A model generated the notes under the pieces. That model worked only from the letters and a program-made list of their open reading frames with translations. It did no database searches and was not told where the DNA came from. Below, piece by piece: positions 17,922-25,832 of a stretch of 64,000 nucleotides of DNA (the stretch's first letter is position 1; every line of letters starts with the position of its first letter). The stretch is from positions 1-64,000 of the forward strand of contig JADHPT010000004.1 of NCBI GenBank assembly GCA_016778305.1. The letters are read 5' to 3'. The DNA comes from Candidatus Poseidonia sp. (GTDB taxonomy: Archaea; Thermoplasmatota; Poseidoniia; Poseidoniales; Poseidoniaceae). The position numbers were made by a program, and so were the translations under genes.

Positions 17922-18263
17922 TCAATCCAGTTCAAAACGCTGTATGATTGAAATTCTACCGTGGCGGCCAGTGCTGACAATAAGAGCCCCGTCCCGTGAC
18001 CGACACCACCCTGATTCAAGGCGAATCACATCACCAACACGGATCGCATCGATTTGATCGCCCCACAGCACCAATCCAACCAGCCCCGTGGCGTCCCTGC
18101 CACAAGCGGCTGCGACTGGTCCAGTGTAACGAGGAGATACAATCAGCCGTTGCGGGTAGATCCGCAGGACCACCATTTCCAAATCCTTCACGGGCGTATT
18201 GGGACGTAAATTAGCGATGGTTCGAGCAGGGGATGGCCAATCATGGGGTCGTTGTGATGACAT
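17922..18263 (-). CDS. OB-fold nucleic-acid-binding protein (SSB/SOSS-B-like)
   Basis: A 113-residue protein with a single OB-fold pattern: IANLRPNTPVKDLEMVVLRI, then LVGLVLWGDQIDAIRVGDVI and the closing strand ALIVSTGRHGRISII. The LVLWGDQ...VGDVIRL segment is typical of RPA/hSSB1-type single-stranded-nucleic-acid-binding domains. It precedes the zinc-ribbon gene and follows rlmE on the same strand, so it may form one transcript with RNA-related genes. DNA or RNA preference cannot be told. Confidence 0.78.
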   Translation of the reverse strand: MSSQRPHDWPSPARTIANLRPNTPVKDLEMVVLRIYPQRLIVSPRYTGPVAAACGRDATGLVGLVLWGDQIDAIRVGDVIRLESGWCRSRDGALIVSTGRHGRISIIQRFELD

Positions 18264-18298
18264 GAAGCGATGGTTTCACTTCAACCCACTTCAAACAT

Positions 18299-19075
18299 TC
18301 AGTCTGATTTTTTACGTCGCACGGAAAATGTAGAAGCCATCGGCTCGGGACCTTCCTCGATTTCATCCCCACCCACCTGATGATTCACGCCATCTTCGTA
18401 GCGCTCTCGTACCGACTTTTTGGGAGCCTTCCAAGGCGTGTGGTTGCGACAGATGAGGTAGACTTCAGAGGAGGAGTTCCTCGATGCATCGGGTGAATAT
18501 CTGCGTACCGTGGAAAAATGAGGGCGGACGGCCTCAATCAATTCCTCAACACCGATGCCTTGGAATAATTTTGTCGTAAAACAACCACCTTTTTTGAGAA
18601 GAGGAAGAGAAAAATCGAACACATCTGCGACCAATGTCATGGCGACAGATTGATCCATGTCCCATTTTCCGGTAATATCGGGAGAAATGTCCGAGATGAT
18701 CACGTTGAGACGTTCACCTCCCAATTCACCGAGGATTCGCTCTTGGGTGATGGGTTCGGTAATATCACCAGTGAGCAATACCGCTCCTTCCACCGGCTGG
18801 CACGGAAGCAGATCAACACCGACCACATGGCCTTCGCTCCCTACGAGTTCCACAGCGACTTGAGCCCATCCTCCGGGGTGGCAGCCAACATCGAGGACGA
18901 GGTCCCCTTCGCGAACGAGGCCAAACCGCTCTTGAATTTGCTTTAATTTGAATGCAGAACGAGCACGGTAGCCACTGGCCTTCGCTTGACGACGCCACGA
19001 ATCACGCTTGTGATTCTCAATCCAGTGGTCTGCCAGCGTTGTTCCCTCCTGCTTGAGGGACAACCTCGCCCTCAT
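18299..19075 (-). CDS. rlmE: 23S rRNA 2'-O-methyltransferase RlmE/FtsJ family
   Basis: A SAM-dependent RNA ribose methyltransferase of about 258 residues. It shows the RrmJ order: SGYRARSAFKLKQIQERFGL, motif I VLDVGCHPGGWAQVA, then VVGVDLLP, a catalytic Asp in VIISDISPDITG and a catalytic Lys in FTTKLFQG. A C-terminal extension of about 60 charged residues follows the fold. The ATG at 19075 is preferred to the TTG at 19111 because the family begins near there. It heads a same-strand run with the OB-fold, zinc-ribbon and aEF1B genes and diverges from the exported thioredoxin-fold gene, with which it overlaps only in unused upstream frame. Confidence 0.9.
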   Translation of the reverse strand: MRARLSLKQEGTTLADHWIENHKRDSWRRQAKASGYRARSAFKLKQIQERFGLVREGDLVLDVGCHPGGWAQVAVELVGSEGHVVGVDLLPCQPVEGAVLLTGDITEPITQERILGELGGERLNVIISDISPDITGKWDMDQSVAMTLVADVFDFSLPLLKKGGCFTTKLFQGIGVEELIEAVRPHFSTVRRYSPDASRNSSSEVYLICRNHTPWKAPKKSVRERYEDGVNHQVGGDEIEEGPEPMASTFSVRRKKSD

Positions 19076-19139
19076 CAACCCTTTTCTCTTTGACCGCCTC
19101 AAAGCAAGCAATCAAGGACAGGAAGGAAGTCGGCGAGGC

Positions 19140-20096
19140 ATGGTCAGTAGACAGAGTTCGGGAAGCAACTTCCCCCCGAGACTGTTCCTCCTTGTATTCA
19201 TGATGCTCAGTTTGCCATGGACGCCCACAAGCCAAGCTCGTGTCGTCGGCCTTGACACCTCATTTGCGGAGCCAGTCAGCAGTGGCCTCGGAGGTCGCAC
19301 CCTCCTGGTGGAAGAAGTGACCGCTACCTGGTGCCCGACGTGTGCAAGCATTGATCCCGAACTTTTTGAAGTCGCAGATAGCCATGGATCTCGCATCGCA
19401 CTCATTGCCTTGCACCCGAGTGATGGAGAAGATGCCTTTCAACCTGAAGCCAGCCAGAAGCGTATTGAACGTTTGAAAGTGATTCAACCCGATGTTGCCG
19501 ATTCGACCCCAACCTTTGTTGTCGAGGCAGGTATCCCGCGAAAAGGATACGATGCATGGCAAGATGTCCAGCGTGACATTCTCAACACGGAGTTGATGAG
19601 ACAGTCAACCAGCCAACTCGAGTTTGAAGTGGTTAAAACCGAGGAAGGGTATCGCGCCTCAATTACAACCGCAGACCTCGTTGAAGCCGAAGGGAGTCAA
19701 CTTACCTTCATGCTTCTCGAACATGAAAAGGTGATGCCCGAAGGAGCGATCAATCCCGGAGGAGATTTCCGAGACAGAGTACTCGTAGGCTTAGCTGAAT
19801 GCAATATTGACGACAATACAATTGCATCACACGTCGGTTTCTTGGGAGTAGAATCAACGACAGGATGTGCTTCATCCTTGACCGTTGAATTTGCAGAAAT
19901 GGACTCTTGGAGCTTGATTCTTGTTCACGAAGCCAACCTGGAGTCCATTGAGGCCGGTGGCCCAACATCAACCTACGGAGCCGTAGAGTTGGCGAAACGA
20001 CCCCTGGCAACGGCTGCAGAAGCCTCTTCCGCCATCCCCATGCTTCTCGGGATGTGCTTGCTCCTAAGTGCTGTTGCAATCATTCGTAAAAAGTAA
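19140..20096 (+). CDS. Exported thioredoxin-fold protein with C-terminal anchor
   Basis: A 318-residue protein. A signal peptide (FPPRLFLLVFMMLSLPW) is followed by a thioredoxin-like domain with the redox motif VTATWCPTCASIDPELFE and the cis-proline strand DSTPTFVVEAGIP. A beta-rich domain of about 120 residues follows, then a single membrane helix (AIPMLLGMCLLLSAVAII) and KK at the end. It would face outside and act on thiols of exported proteins. An upstream in-frame ATG at 19053 would bury the signal peptide, so the ATG at 19140 is chosen. It lies next to, but in a different direction from, the VKOR/TlpA genes at 20480-22318. Confidence 0.82.
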   Translation: MVSRQSSGSNFPPRLFLLVFMMLSLPWTPTSQARVVGLDTSFAEPVSSGLGGRTLLVEEVTATWCPTCASIDPELFEVADSHGSRIALIALHPSDGEDAFQPEASQKRIERLKVIQPDVADSTPTFVVEAGIPRKGYDAWQDVQRDILNTELMRQSTSQLEFEVVKTEEGYRASITTADLVEAEGSQLTFMLLEHEKVMPEGAINPGGDFRDRVLVGLAECNIDDNTIASHVGFLGVESTTGCASSLTVEFAEMDSWSLILVHEANLESIEAGGPTSTYGAVELAKRPLATAAEASSAIPMLLGMCLLLSAVAIIRKK

Positions 20097-20183
20097 TATT
20101 TTATTCCCATTTTACAACTTTAACATCGGAAAGTGACATTTTGTTACCCTAATCCGACAATAGACCTCACATCTTATGCAAGG

Positions 20184-20192
20184 TTTGATAAA
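20184..20192 (+). promoter_or_regulatory. TATA-like box of the 89-residue protein gene
   Basis: TTTGATAAA is centred 26 nt upstream of the ATG at 20214, the spacing expected for a leaderless archaeal transcript. No Shine-Dalgarno sequence is seen between them. Confidence 0.4.
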
Positions 20193-20213
20193 CTGCTCTG
20201 CTAATGTATAACC

Positions 20214-20483
20214 ATGACAAACACATGGGAAGACGTCACTTGGGAGGAAGAGCATTCACTCAAGGAATGGGTTGTAGAATACATCGCTAAGGTAAGCGAA
20301 GATTCAACCCACCATCTCACCGTGATTCACGGACTCGATATGGAAGATGTTCAGAAGCAACTGATGCACGAACTGAGAACTACCTACATGGAAGCCAGTG
20401 AAATCGAAGTCACTGTGCTGAGAATGGAAGAGATCGAAACCGAACCAAATGCATTCATGTTCAACGACACGTTCACGCCCTAA
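20214..20483 (+). CDS. Small acidic protein of unknown function (89 aa)
   Basis: I do not recognise the family. The 89-residue protein is rich in Glu and Trp at its N-terminus (WEDVTWEEEHSLKEWVVEYI) and appears to alternate helices and strands: LTVIHGLDMEDVQKQLMHEL, then EIEVTVLRMEEIE. It has no cysteine, signal peptide or membrane helix, so it is cytoplasmic. A TATA-like element 26 nt upstream and clean codon use support a real gene. It converges on the HTH-motif redox gene, the two stops overlapping by four bases. Confidence 0.65.
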   Translation: MTNTWEDVTWEEEHSLKEWVVEYIAKVSEDSTHHLTVIHGLDMEDVQKQLMHELRTTYMEASEIEVTVLRMEEIETEPNAFMFNDTFTP

Positions 20484-21001
20484 GCCTTGTCTCGGAACAC
20501 AAGATCGATGGTCTGACCGTCCGCCAGAATGTGGTTTTGGAACGAGGTCACTTCCTCTTGATTTCCACCAGCATCTGTGACGAACATCAGAAATTCTGTT
20601 GTTTCGTTGACGAGGTAATCGTCAAAACCAGTTGAATCCATGTGCTTCCCCCAGATGTCGAAAAAGGCCTCGAGTGGTGCCTCAGTGCCTTCTTCTTTCA
20701 TTTCAATGTGGATTTTACCATCTGCAGAATGTGTATGAAGCGGACGCATTGAACAACCCTCATCGTTCAATCCAACATCGTCGGGTATGGAAATAAATTC
20801 GCCGTGAATAGAGACACGTACCGTTGCATGGTAGTGCTCGGCTAAACCTCCATCGTGACTGCCGATGCATTCCTTGGCAAGTGCGTGCCGCTCATCAGCT
20901 GTTGAAAACGGGGGTTCCCCGTCGCTTTCGCCCAATAAAAAGCCGATAGCACCGAGTGCGCTAATTGTTATAATCATCCAAAAGATTGTTTCTAAATTCA
21001 T
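20480..21001 (-). CDS. Membrane-anchored protein with conserved C..RPLHTHSADGKIHIE motif
   Basis: A 173-residue protein with an N-terminal membrane anchor (IFWMIITISALGAIGFLLG) and an external domain carrying YHATVRVSIHGEFISIP, then CSMRPLHTHSADGKIHIE. The histidine- and cysteine-rich motif is found in small exported archaeal proteins and could bind metal; no function is established. The ATG at 21001 is used because AGAGGTGA sits 6 nt upstream; an alternative ATG lies at 21022. It is the last gene of a same-strand run after VKOR (17-nt gap) and the TlpA-like gene, so it probably belongs to the same extracytoplasmic redox unit. Confidence 0.7.
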   Translation of the reverse strand: MNLETIFWMIITISALGAIGFLLGESDGEPPFSTADERHALAKECIGSHDGGLAEHYHATVRVSIHGEFISIPDDVGLNDEGCSMRPLHTHSADGKIHIEMKEEGTEAPLEAFFDIWGKHMDSTGFDDYLVNETTEFLMFVTDAGGNQEEVTSFQNHILADGQTIDLVFRDKA

Positions 21002-21018
21002 ATTGGTCACCTCTCTCA

Positions 21019-21624
21019 TCATGAGGATGAAGGCTCTTCATCCTTCCATTCGCCATCTTCATGCATTTTACTGGCCCGCCAGAACCCGTACATGGCAATT
21101 ACGTTTGCAACGTGGGCGGTTGTGCAATATTGACATATTTTTTCCATTTCAATCTCGTAAGATACCAGGAGTGCAATAACGAGAAGTCCGCTTGCGGTGA
21201 GGTAGAAACCCCACTTCATGTATTGGCCAGACCAGCGGGCATCGGGGTCTTTGGAAACGCTGTTGGCCAAAAAGAGAAACGTTCCAAAGGCAAACATACC
21301 GATGAGCCCCCACGATATACCAAAGATCGGATCAACGTTGTAGGACGCATTGCCAAGTACGTCATCGCAAGAAAAGACCGTGGCGCTCGAGCATACTTCA
21401 CCTCCTTCGCTAATTTTATTGGTAATCCACAAGGTATGCACTGAAATGGCAAAGCCAACCAAGGTGACGATGTTCAAACCGAGTAGATGCCGACGACGGC
21501 GATTCACGAGTGTAGGATAGCGGCCTGCGAGCGAGACCCCCATAGCATCCCCTGCCCTGGTCATGAAGGCTGTACCAACGAGGAGGGGAATGATGTAAAA
21601 GAGGAGAATGATGTTTTCATTCAT
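21019..21624 (-). CDS. Vitamin K epoxide reductase (VKOR) family membrane protein
   Basis: A 201-residue membrane protein with about five helices. The loop cysteine pair CSSATVFSCDDVLGN and the active-site CQYCTTAHVAN (CxxC in a late helix) are the two signature elements of VKOR homologues. Such proteins reoxidise thioredoxin-like partners by passing electrons to quinone, completing disulfide formation in place of DsbB. The gene overlaps the upstream TlpA-like gene by 8 bp, which suggests that the TlpA-like protein is the partner. The quinone is inferred from the family, not seen. Confidence 0.88.
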   Translation of the reverse strand: MNENIILLFYIIPLLVGTAFMTRAGDAMGVSLAGRYPTLVNRRRRHLLGLNIVTLVGFAISVHTLWITNKISEGGEVCSSATVFSCDDVLGNASYNVDPIFGISWGLIGMFAFGTFLFLANSVSKDPDARWSGQYMKWGFYLTASGLLVIALLVSYEIEMEKICQYCTTAHVANVIAMYGFWRASKMHEDGEWKDEEPSSS

Positions 21625-22318
21625 CGGGCATCAACCCCTGTTCGTTAAAAATCCTGAACAGGCCGTCTGAAACCTTTTCTTGAGGATGTTCTGAATGGAC
21701 CCAAGCCACAATCCCATCAGGCTGGATAATGAAGTACGATGGAGTCCCAGGTATCTTCCAATCTTGCATGTTCTCCTGGTCAATATCATCAACGTAGATG
21801 AAGTTGTGAGGCTCACCATTGCGGCTGCTGCAGGATGAACCAGCACAAGAGGAGTCTCCTGTTTTATCTCGGAAGGAAATAATTTCTTCTCGGCTCGTTT
21901 CATGACCTTGGATGTCCAACTCGGTGGCACTGGCCACGAAGTTCACGACTGGACCATTCCAAGCAGGAGTTCCGTCGGCATCCTTGGAAATTTTCATGAA
22001 GTAATCAGCCACTTGGCCGAATTCATCAGCGTCTCTGAGACAAAATGTACAATCCGTGTCCATGAATTCTACAACCAGCCATTCACCATTGGCGTCGCCA
22101 ACAGTCCAGTTGGTAGTCATGTAGTCGTTCATATCGAATTGAGTCCAGCCGCTGCCGTTGTACATCATCCCTTCAAGAGGAGGAGCACGTTCACCCTCTT
22201 TTGTTCCTGTTTTGATTGGGCTCGTGGTAAAGGCAAGGAAAATGATAGCAACAAAAAAGAGAGCCAATATCTTGACCGCTGTGTCTGTACGTACGTCTGC
22301 TTCAGTATCTTGTTTCAT
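21617..22318 (-). CDS. Membrane-anchored TlpA/DsbA-like thiol oxidoreductase
   Basis: A 233-residue protein with an N-terminal membrane anchor (ILALFFVAIIFLAFTTS) and a thioredoxin fold facing outside. The redox motif is EFMDTDCTFCLRDADEF (CTFC), with the cis-proline strand IPGTPSYFIIQPDG. An extra cysteine pair in SSCAGSSCSS lies in an insertion. The ATG at 22318 is chosen because GGAGGA is 6 nt upstream; a TTG at 22324 is the alternative. Its end overlaps the VKOR start, so the pair probably forms one disulfide-making unit. The epimerase gene ends 2 nt upstream. Confidence 0.85.
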   Translation of the reverse strand: MKQDTEADVRTDTAVKILALFFVAIIFLAFTTSPIKTGTKEGERAPPLEGMMYNGSGWTQFDMNDYMTTNWTVGDANGEWLVVEFMDTDCTFCLRDADEFGQVADYFMKISKDADGTPAWNGPVVNFVASATELDIQGHETSREEIISFRDKTGDSSCAGSSCSSRNGEPHNFIYVDDIDQENMQDWKIPGTPSYFIIQPDGIVAWVHSEHPQEKVSDGLFRIFNEQGLMPDE

Positions 22319-22320
22319 GT

Positions 22321-23274
22321 TCAATCCTCCAATCCAATTTCTGCCAGCAATGTTTCAGCGGTGTGTCGAATGGCTTCCTCGCTATTCATGCCTACATCAA
22401 ATCCACTTTCTAACATTTTGTTGATGGCAAGACGAGCTTTTGGAATATCACCAGCCCAGCCGCGGTCGCCTCCCGTATACTCAATGCTAGCATTGTCACA
22501 CCCCGTCACGTCGACGACAATTTCAGCAATGGTTCGAACTGATGCCGTGTCATGGCTTCCAAGATTGTAGAGATTCAAGGGCTCATTGGCAACGGACATG
22601 ATATGCAGGATAGCATCAGCACAATCACCGACTTCCATGTACGACTTTTCCTGGAGCCCGTTGCCCAGGACTTCGAGCCGAGTAGAATCCTTTCGTAACT
22701 TGTGAATAAAATCAAAAATCACACCGTGGGTTCCACGGGCTCCGATGATATTTGCAAACCTAAAAATCCAGGCCTGCAAGCCAAAGGTGCCGACCCAACT
22801 GCTGATCAGACCCTCACCAGCTTGCTTGCTGGCACCGTACAGGGAAATAGGCATGCAGGGACCGTAATCTTCTGGCGTCGGAAGGGGAGCACCTTCTCCG
22901 TAAACAACTGAACTGGAGGCAAATGCGATTTTTTTGACATCGCAGCGACGCATGGCCTCAACGACATTGTAGGTCGCAATGGTCCCTTGTTTGAGATCGG
23001 TGTCTGTAAGACGTGTCCCCAAGCGTATATCGGGGTTTGCAGCGAGGTGGAATACACACTCAATGTCCTCCTTCATCGCTGCATGGACATCTTCAAAATT
23101 GCACAGATCGCCGTTGATGATCTGAACCTGACCTGTTGATTGATGATGTTCAAGAAATGAGAGTTGTCCGCTTGAAAGATTATCCAATACCACGACATGG
23201 TCTCCACGAGATACCAATCGGTCAATCAGGTGTGAACCAATAAATCCTGCACCACCCGTAACCAAGGCTCGCAT
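22321..23274 (-). CDS. NAD-dependent sugar epimerase/dehydratase (UDP-glucose 4-epimerase type)
   Basis: A 317-residue extended SDR enzyme. The Rossmann motif VTGGAGFIGSHLIDRL begins 4 residues from the ATG at 23274, and the catalytic SSSVVYGE with YGASKQAGE (YxxxK) follows; FANIIGARG and the C-terminal GDRGWAGDIPKA are typical of GalE/UDP-glucuronate-epimerase relatives. It would interconvert nucleotide sugars for glycan synthesis, fitting the nearby glycosyltransferase at 23793. The frame extends 170 nt further upstream, but that part has no family similarity. Substrate is not resolved. Confidence 0.88.
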   Translation of the reverse strand: MRALVTGGAGFIGSHLIDRLVSRGDHVVVLDNLSSGQLSFLEHHQSTGQVQIINGDLCNFEDVHAAMKEDIECVFHLAANPDIRLGTRLTDTDLKQGTIATYNVVEAMRRCDVKKIAFASSSVVYGEGAPLPTPEDYGPCMPISLYGASKQAGEGLISSWVGTFGLQAWIFRFANIIGARGTHGVIFDFIHKLRKDSTRLEVLGNGLQEKSYMEVGDCADAILHIMSVANEPLNLYNLGSHDTASVRTIAEIVVDVTGCDNASIEYTGGDRGWAGDIPKARLAINKMLESGFDVGMNSEEAIRHTAETLLAEIGLED

Positions 23275-23398
23275 GAATGAACCACTCGTGGCGCTCGTAT
23301 AAGGGAAATGGTTCCTCCTCAGAAAGCCGCCATGACATTGAAATCCATTGAAGTTGAACCTTAAGTTCCTGAGGAAGGACCTCGGAGGAGGTGAATAC

Positions 23399-23644
23399 GT
23401 GAAGAAAACCAAAACTGTGACCGAAGAGGCAATTGACAACAACATCCTGGTGGGCTATGTGCGACGCAGCAATGCTGGTGGCGCTCTCAAAGTGTCGATC
23501 AACACCGCTGCTTTTGCTGACTGCAGCACCTACATGACCAGCGACGGCCAGGCCTATGTCCCGTTGGTCATATCCCTGTCTGCATTGAATAAAGTGCTTG
23601 ACGGCGAACGTGCCGTTACGACGGTGAGCCAACTGCAAGACTGA
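23399..23644 (+). CDS. Small conserved-looking protein of unknown function (81 aa)
   Basis: I do not recognise the family. The GTG at 23399 is chosen because GGAGGAGGTG lies directly upstream with good spacing; an ATG at 23348 would place that site inside the gene. The protein begins MKKTKTVTEEAIDNNILVGY and has a compact core, SNAGGALKVSINTAAFADCS, ending VLDGERAVTTVSQLQD. It has one cysteine and no membrane segment. The very strong ribosome site and the strong terminator hairpin 48 nt after the stop suggest a single, highly expressed gene. Confidence 0.7.
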   Translation: MKKTKTVTEEAIDNNILVGYVRRSNAGGALKVSINTAAFADCSTYMTSDGQAYVPLVISLSALNKVLDGERAVTTVSQLQD

Positions 23645-23691
23645 GAACGCTCAATGCGCCATCAACCATCCTTCTCTCTGAGAAGTACAAC

Positions 23692-23731
23692 GCTTGGAGA
23701 GGGGTCACGACCTCTCTCCAAGCCCTTTTTT
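23692..23731 (+). terminator. Strong hairpin plus T tract
   Basis: GCTTGGAGAG at 23692-23701 pairs perfectly with CTCTCCAAGC at 23714-23723; inner GGT/ACC and one G-T pair extend the stem to about 14 bp around a CACG loop. It is followed by CC and six T residues. This is the clearest intrinsic-terminator structure in the window and would end the 81-residue gene. Confidence 0.75.
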
Positions 23732-23761
23732 AAAACAAAGTGATTCCCTTTCTTAAATACG

Positions 23762-23769
23762 CATATATA
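23762..23769 (+). promoter_or_regulatory. TATA box of the glycosyltransferase gene
   Basis: CATATATA is centred about 27 nt upstream of the GTG at 23793. It is the best TATA match in the region and argues for a leaderless GTG start. Confidence 0.55.
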
Positions 23770-23792
23770 GAAGATTGATTTCCATTGAAAAT

Positions 23793-24737
23793 GTGATTCC
23801 TCCTGAAGCACGCTCACCCGGGGGGAAACCCTACATTGTTGCAGGTATGCCAATGTACAACGAGGAAGAGACCATTGGCACGGTGGTCACCCGAGCACTT
23901 CGACATGTTGACGAAGTAATTTGCATTGATGATGGCTCATCTGACTCAAGTGCCCGAATCGCAGAAGCCTGTGGTGCAAAAGTGATACGACACCGCATGA
24001 ATCGAGGCTACGGTGGTGCCCTGAAAACACTCTTTATGCACGCCTCCAAAATGGATGTTGATGCCTTGGTTTTGTTTGATTCAGACGGGCAGCATGAAAC
24101 CAATGACATCCCTGCTATGTTGGCTCCAATTCTCAGCGGTGAAGCAGATTTCACCATCGGCTCTCGTTTCGTTGACGGTGGCGGAGGCACGGACATGCCA
24201 GCTTACCGAAGATTGGGCATCAAAGTGATTACCGCTGCTTCCAACCTCACAAGCGATCTGGATATCAAAGACACCCAATCAGGATTCCGTGCATTTTCAA
24301 GAACTGCACTGGATCGACTGCGTTTTGACGCAGAAGGCATGGAATTATCTCTTGAAATGCTGGAAGACGCACATGATAAGCAACTCACTGTTCTTGAAAT
24401 CCCAACCATCATTCGTTACGACGTTCCCAAAGGATCCAACTTCACAGCGGTTTCTCACGGTTTTACCGTCATGACATGGGCGCTGCTATCACTGTCTCAA
24501 AAGAAGCCCTTGCTGGTTCTTGGAATTCCCGGTTTCGGGCTCTTAGCAACAGGGGCCGCCATGGGTATGCAAACCGCTCAGGATTTCTCCTTGCAAGTCG
24601 ATAGCATCATTGGTTCTGGAATTTCAGCAGTGTGGATTGGACTCCTCGGGCTTTCGCTCATGGCGACTGGGCTGGTCCTTCAGAGCGCACAACGTTTCCT
24701 CAAACTGTTGCTCGTTCATGAATTTGGATTGGACTAA
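23793..24737 (+). CDS. Membrane glycosyltransferase, family 2 (DPM/AglJ-like)
   Basis: A 314-residue enzyme. The GT-A domain shows VAGMPMYNEEETIG, VICIDDGSSDSSA, the metal-binding ALVLFDSDGQHETND (DxD) and DTQSGFRAFSRTAL. Two membrane helices follow in the C-terminal third (LLVLGIPGFGLLATGAAMG and AVWIGLLGLSLMATGLVLQ). Such enzymes move a sugar from a nucleotide onto dolichyl phosphate or extend lipid-linked glycans on the inner membrane face. GTG at 23793 is preferred over TTG at 23775 because a TATA box lies 27 nt upstream. The C-terminal membrane domain resembles that of the degenerate paralogue at 48540-49391. Confidence 0.87.
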   Translation: MIPPEARSPGGKPYIVAGMPMYNEEETIGTVVTRALRHVDEVICIDDGSSDSSARIAEACGAKVIRHRMNRGYGGALKTLFMHASKMDVDALVLFDSDGQHETNDIPAMLAPILSGEADFTIGSRFVDGGGGTDMPAYRRLGIKVITAASNLTSDLDIKDTQSGFRAFSRTALDRLRFDAEGMELSLEMLEDAHDKQLTVLEIPTIIRYDVPKGSNFTAVSHGFTVMTWALLSLSQKKPLLVLGIPGFGLLATGAAMGMQTAQDFSLQVDSIIGSGISAVWIGLLGLSLMATGLVLQSAQRFLKLLLVHEFGLD

Positions 24738-24743
24738 CGTTCA

Positions 24744-25028
24744 TTAAATCACTTGTATGGCGAGTGAAATCAAGTATGGTGCTGCGAATAGACCGAAGAA
24801 AACGAACATAAGAATTCTTACCGTTCGTTGGTTTTTCTCATCTCGTTCATTTTTATCGATGCACTCTTGGCTCGTGCAAACACGTGGCTCTGCCGCCAGT
24901 GGAATTGTATCATGGCAGATACGGCAATGCTTGTGAGGCTGGACTTTACTGGAACTCCCGTTCACGGCGCCCATGAATTTATTGGTTTTTTTAGCCACCA
25001 TTTCCTTCACCTTTTTTGCGTCAACCAT
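24744..25028 (-). CDS. DUF2116-like zinc-ribbon protein with C-terminal membrane helix
   Basis: A 94-residue protein. A lysine-rich N-terminus precedes HKHCRICHDTIPLAAEPRVC and CTSQECIDKN, giving the CxxC...C...C set of the archaeal DUF2116 zinc ribbon. One membrane helix (ILMFVFFGLFAAPYLISLAI) ends the protein, so the ribbon is probably cytoplasmic and tail-anchored. Function is unknown. It lies 8 nt after the UMP kinase gene on the same strand. Confidence 0.75.
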   Translation of the reverse strand: MVDAKKVKEMVAKKTNKFMGAVNGSSSKVQPHKHCRICHDTIPLAAEPRVCTSQECIDKNERDEKNQRTVRILMFVFFGLFAAPYLISLAIQVI

Positions 25029-25036
25029 GTCCTCAC

Positions 25037-25744
25037 CTATGCTCGTATGACCGTTCCAATGAATGCTTTCCCTTCAAGGGCGTCATCCAGTCGTGAAAGA
25101 TCTCGCCCGTCAAGAACAGCCAAATCAAGCGAGGCGTCCATAGCCGCTTGAACTGCCATGGGGTCAATAACTGCAGATGCGCCAGGCGCTAAGGGCGTGC
25201 CAACACCCGTGATGGTCGCCAGTTCGTCCAACGTCAACTCCATCAAGGCCTCAGCATCATCATGATGCCGCGGGTCTTTGGAATATACGTGGTCGACATT
25301 TGTGGCAATAATGCAGTGGCGTGCATTGACGCTCACCGCTAATTGAACGGCAACTGTGTCGGTAGTATGGCCGGGTGTAGTACCTCCCATGACCACCACA
25401 TGGTGGTCGCCAAAAAGGGAGTGTGCATCCTCTATAGAATGAGGTATAAAAGGTGCTACATCGCATCCGATTTCAAGGAGAAGTTGTTGAAGCACGGTTG
25501 CATTAAGGCGCGTTCCAGCGATCCCAATTTGGTCCAACCGACGAGGATTCTTGATGGATGATTGAGCCAGTTGAATGCCCTCCCGTGCCGGGAGGCCCCC
25601 ACCGATAACGAGGCCTAACTTGCGCCCGTTTCCCTCAAGATGGACCACCAGTTGACGTAACCTGCCAAGCCACATTTCACGATCATCCGCTTCCTCCGGC
25701 CGGAGGAGACTACCGCCGAGAGCAACGATGTGGATGAGGCTCAT
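25037..25744 (-). CDS. pyrH: UMP kinase (archaeal PyrH)
   Basis: A 235-residue amino-acid-kinase-fold enzyme that phosphorylates UMP with ATP. Motifs are HIVALGGSLL at the start, LGLVIGGGLPAREGIQ, GTRLNATVLQQLL, VVVMGGTTPGHTTDTVAVQL and ATNVDHVYSKDPR. The length and the GGTTPGHTTD segment fit archaeal UMPK more than bacterial PyrH. The ATG at 25744 is the start of the conserved sequence. The gene diverges from aRF1, with 88 nt between them. Confidence 0.9.
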   Translation of the reverse strand: MSLIHIVALGGSLLRPEEADDREMWLGRLRQLVVHLEGNGRKLGLVIGGGLPAREGIQLAQSSIKNPRRLDQIGIAGTRLNATVLQQLLLEIGCDVAPFIPHSIEDAHSLFGDHHVVVMGGTTPGHTTDTVAVQLAVSVNARHCIIATNVDHVYSKDPRHHDDAEALMELTLDELATITGVGTPLAPGASAVIDPMAVQAAMDASLDLAVLDGRDLSRLDDALEGKAFIGTVIRA

Positions 25745-25832
25745 GGCTGATGTGCAGCGCGTCCATTCTTTCATCCTATCCCTTCAAGTCATCAAGACAA
25801 TCGACAAGGTAGACCAAAAGGAGAGGGTTGAA

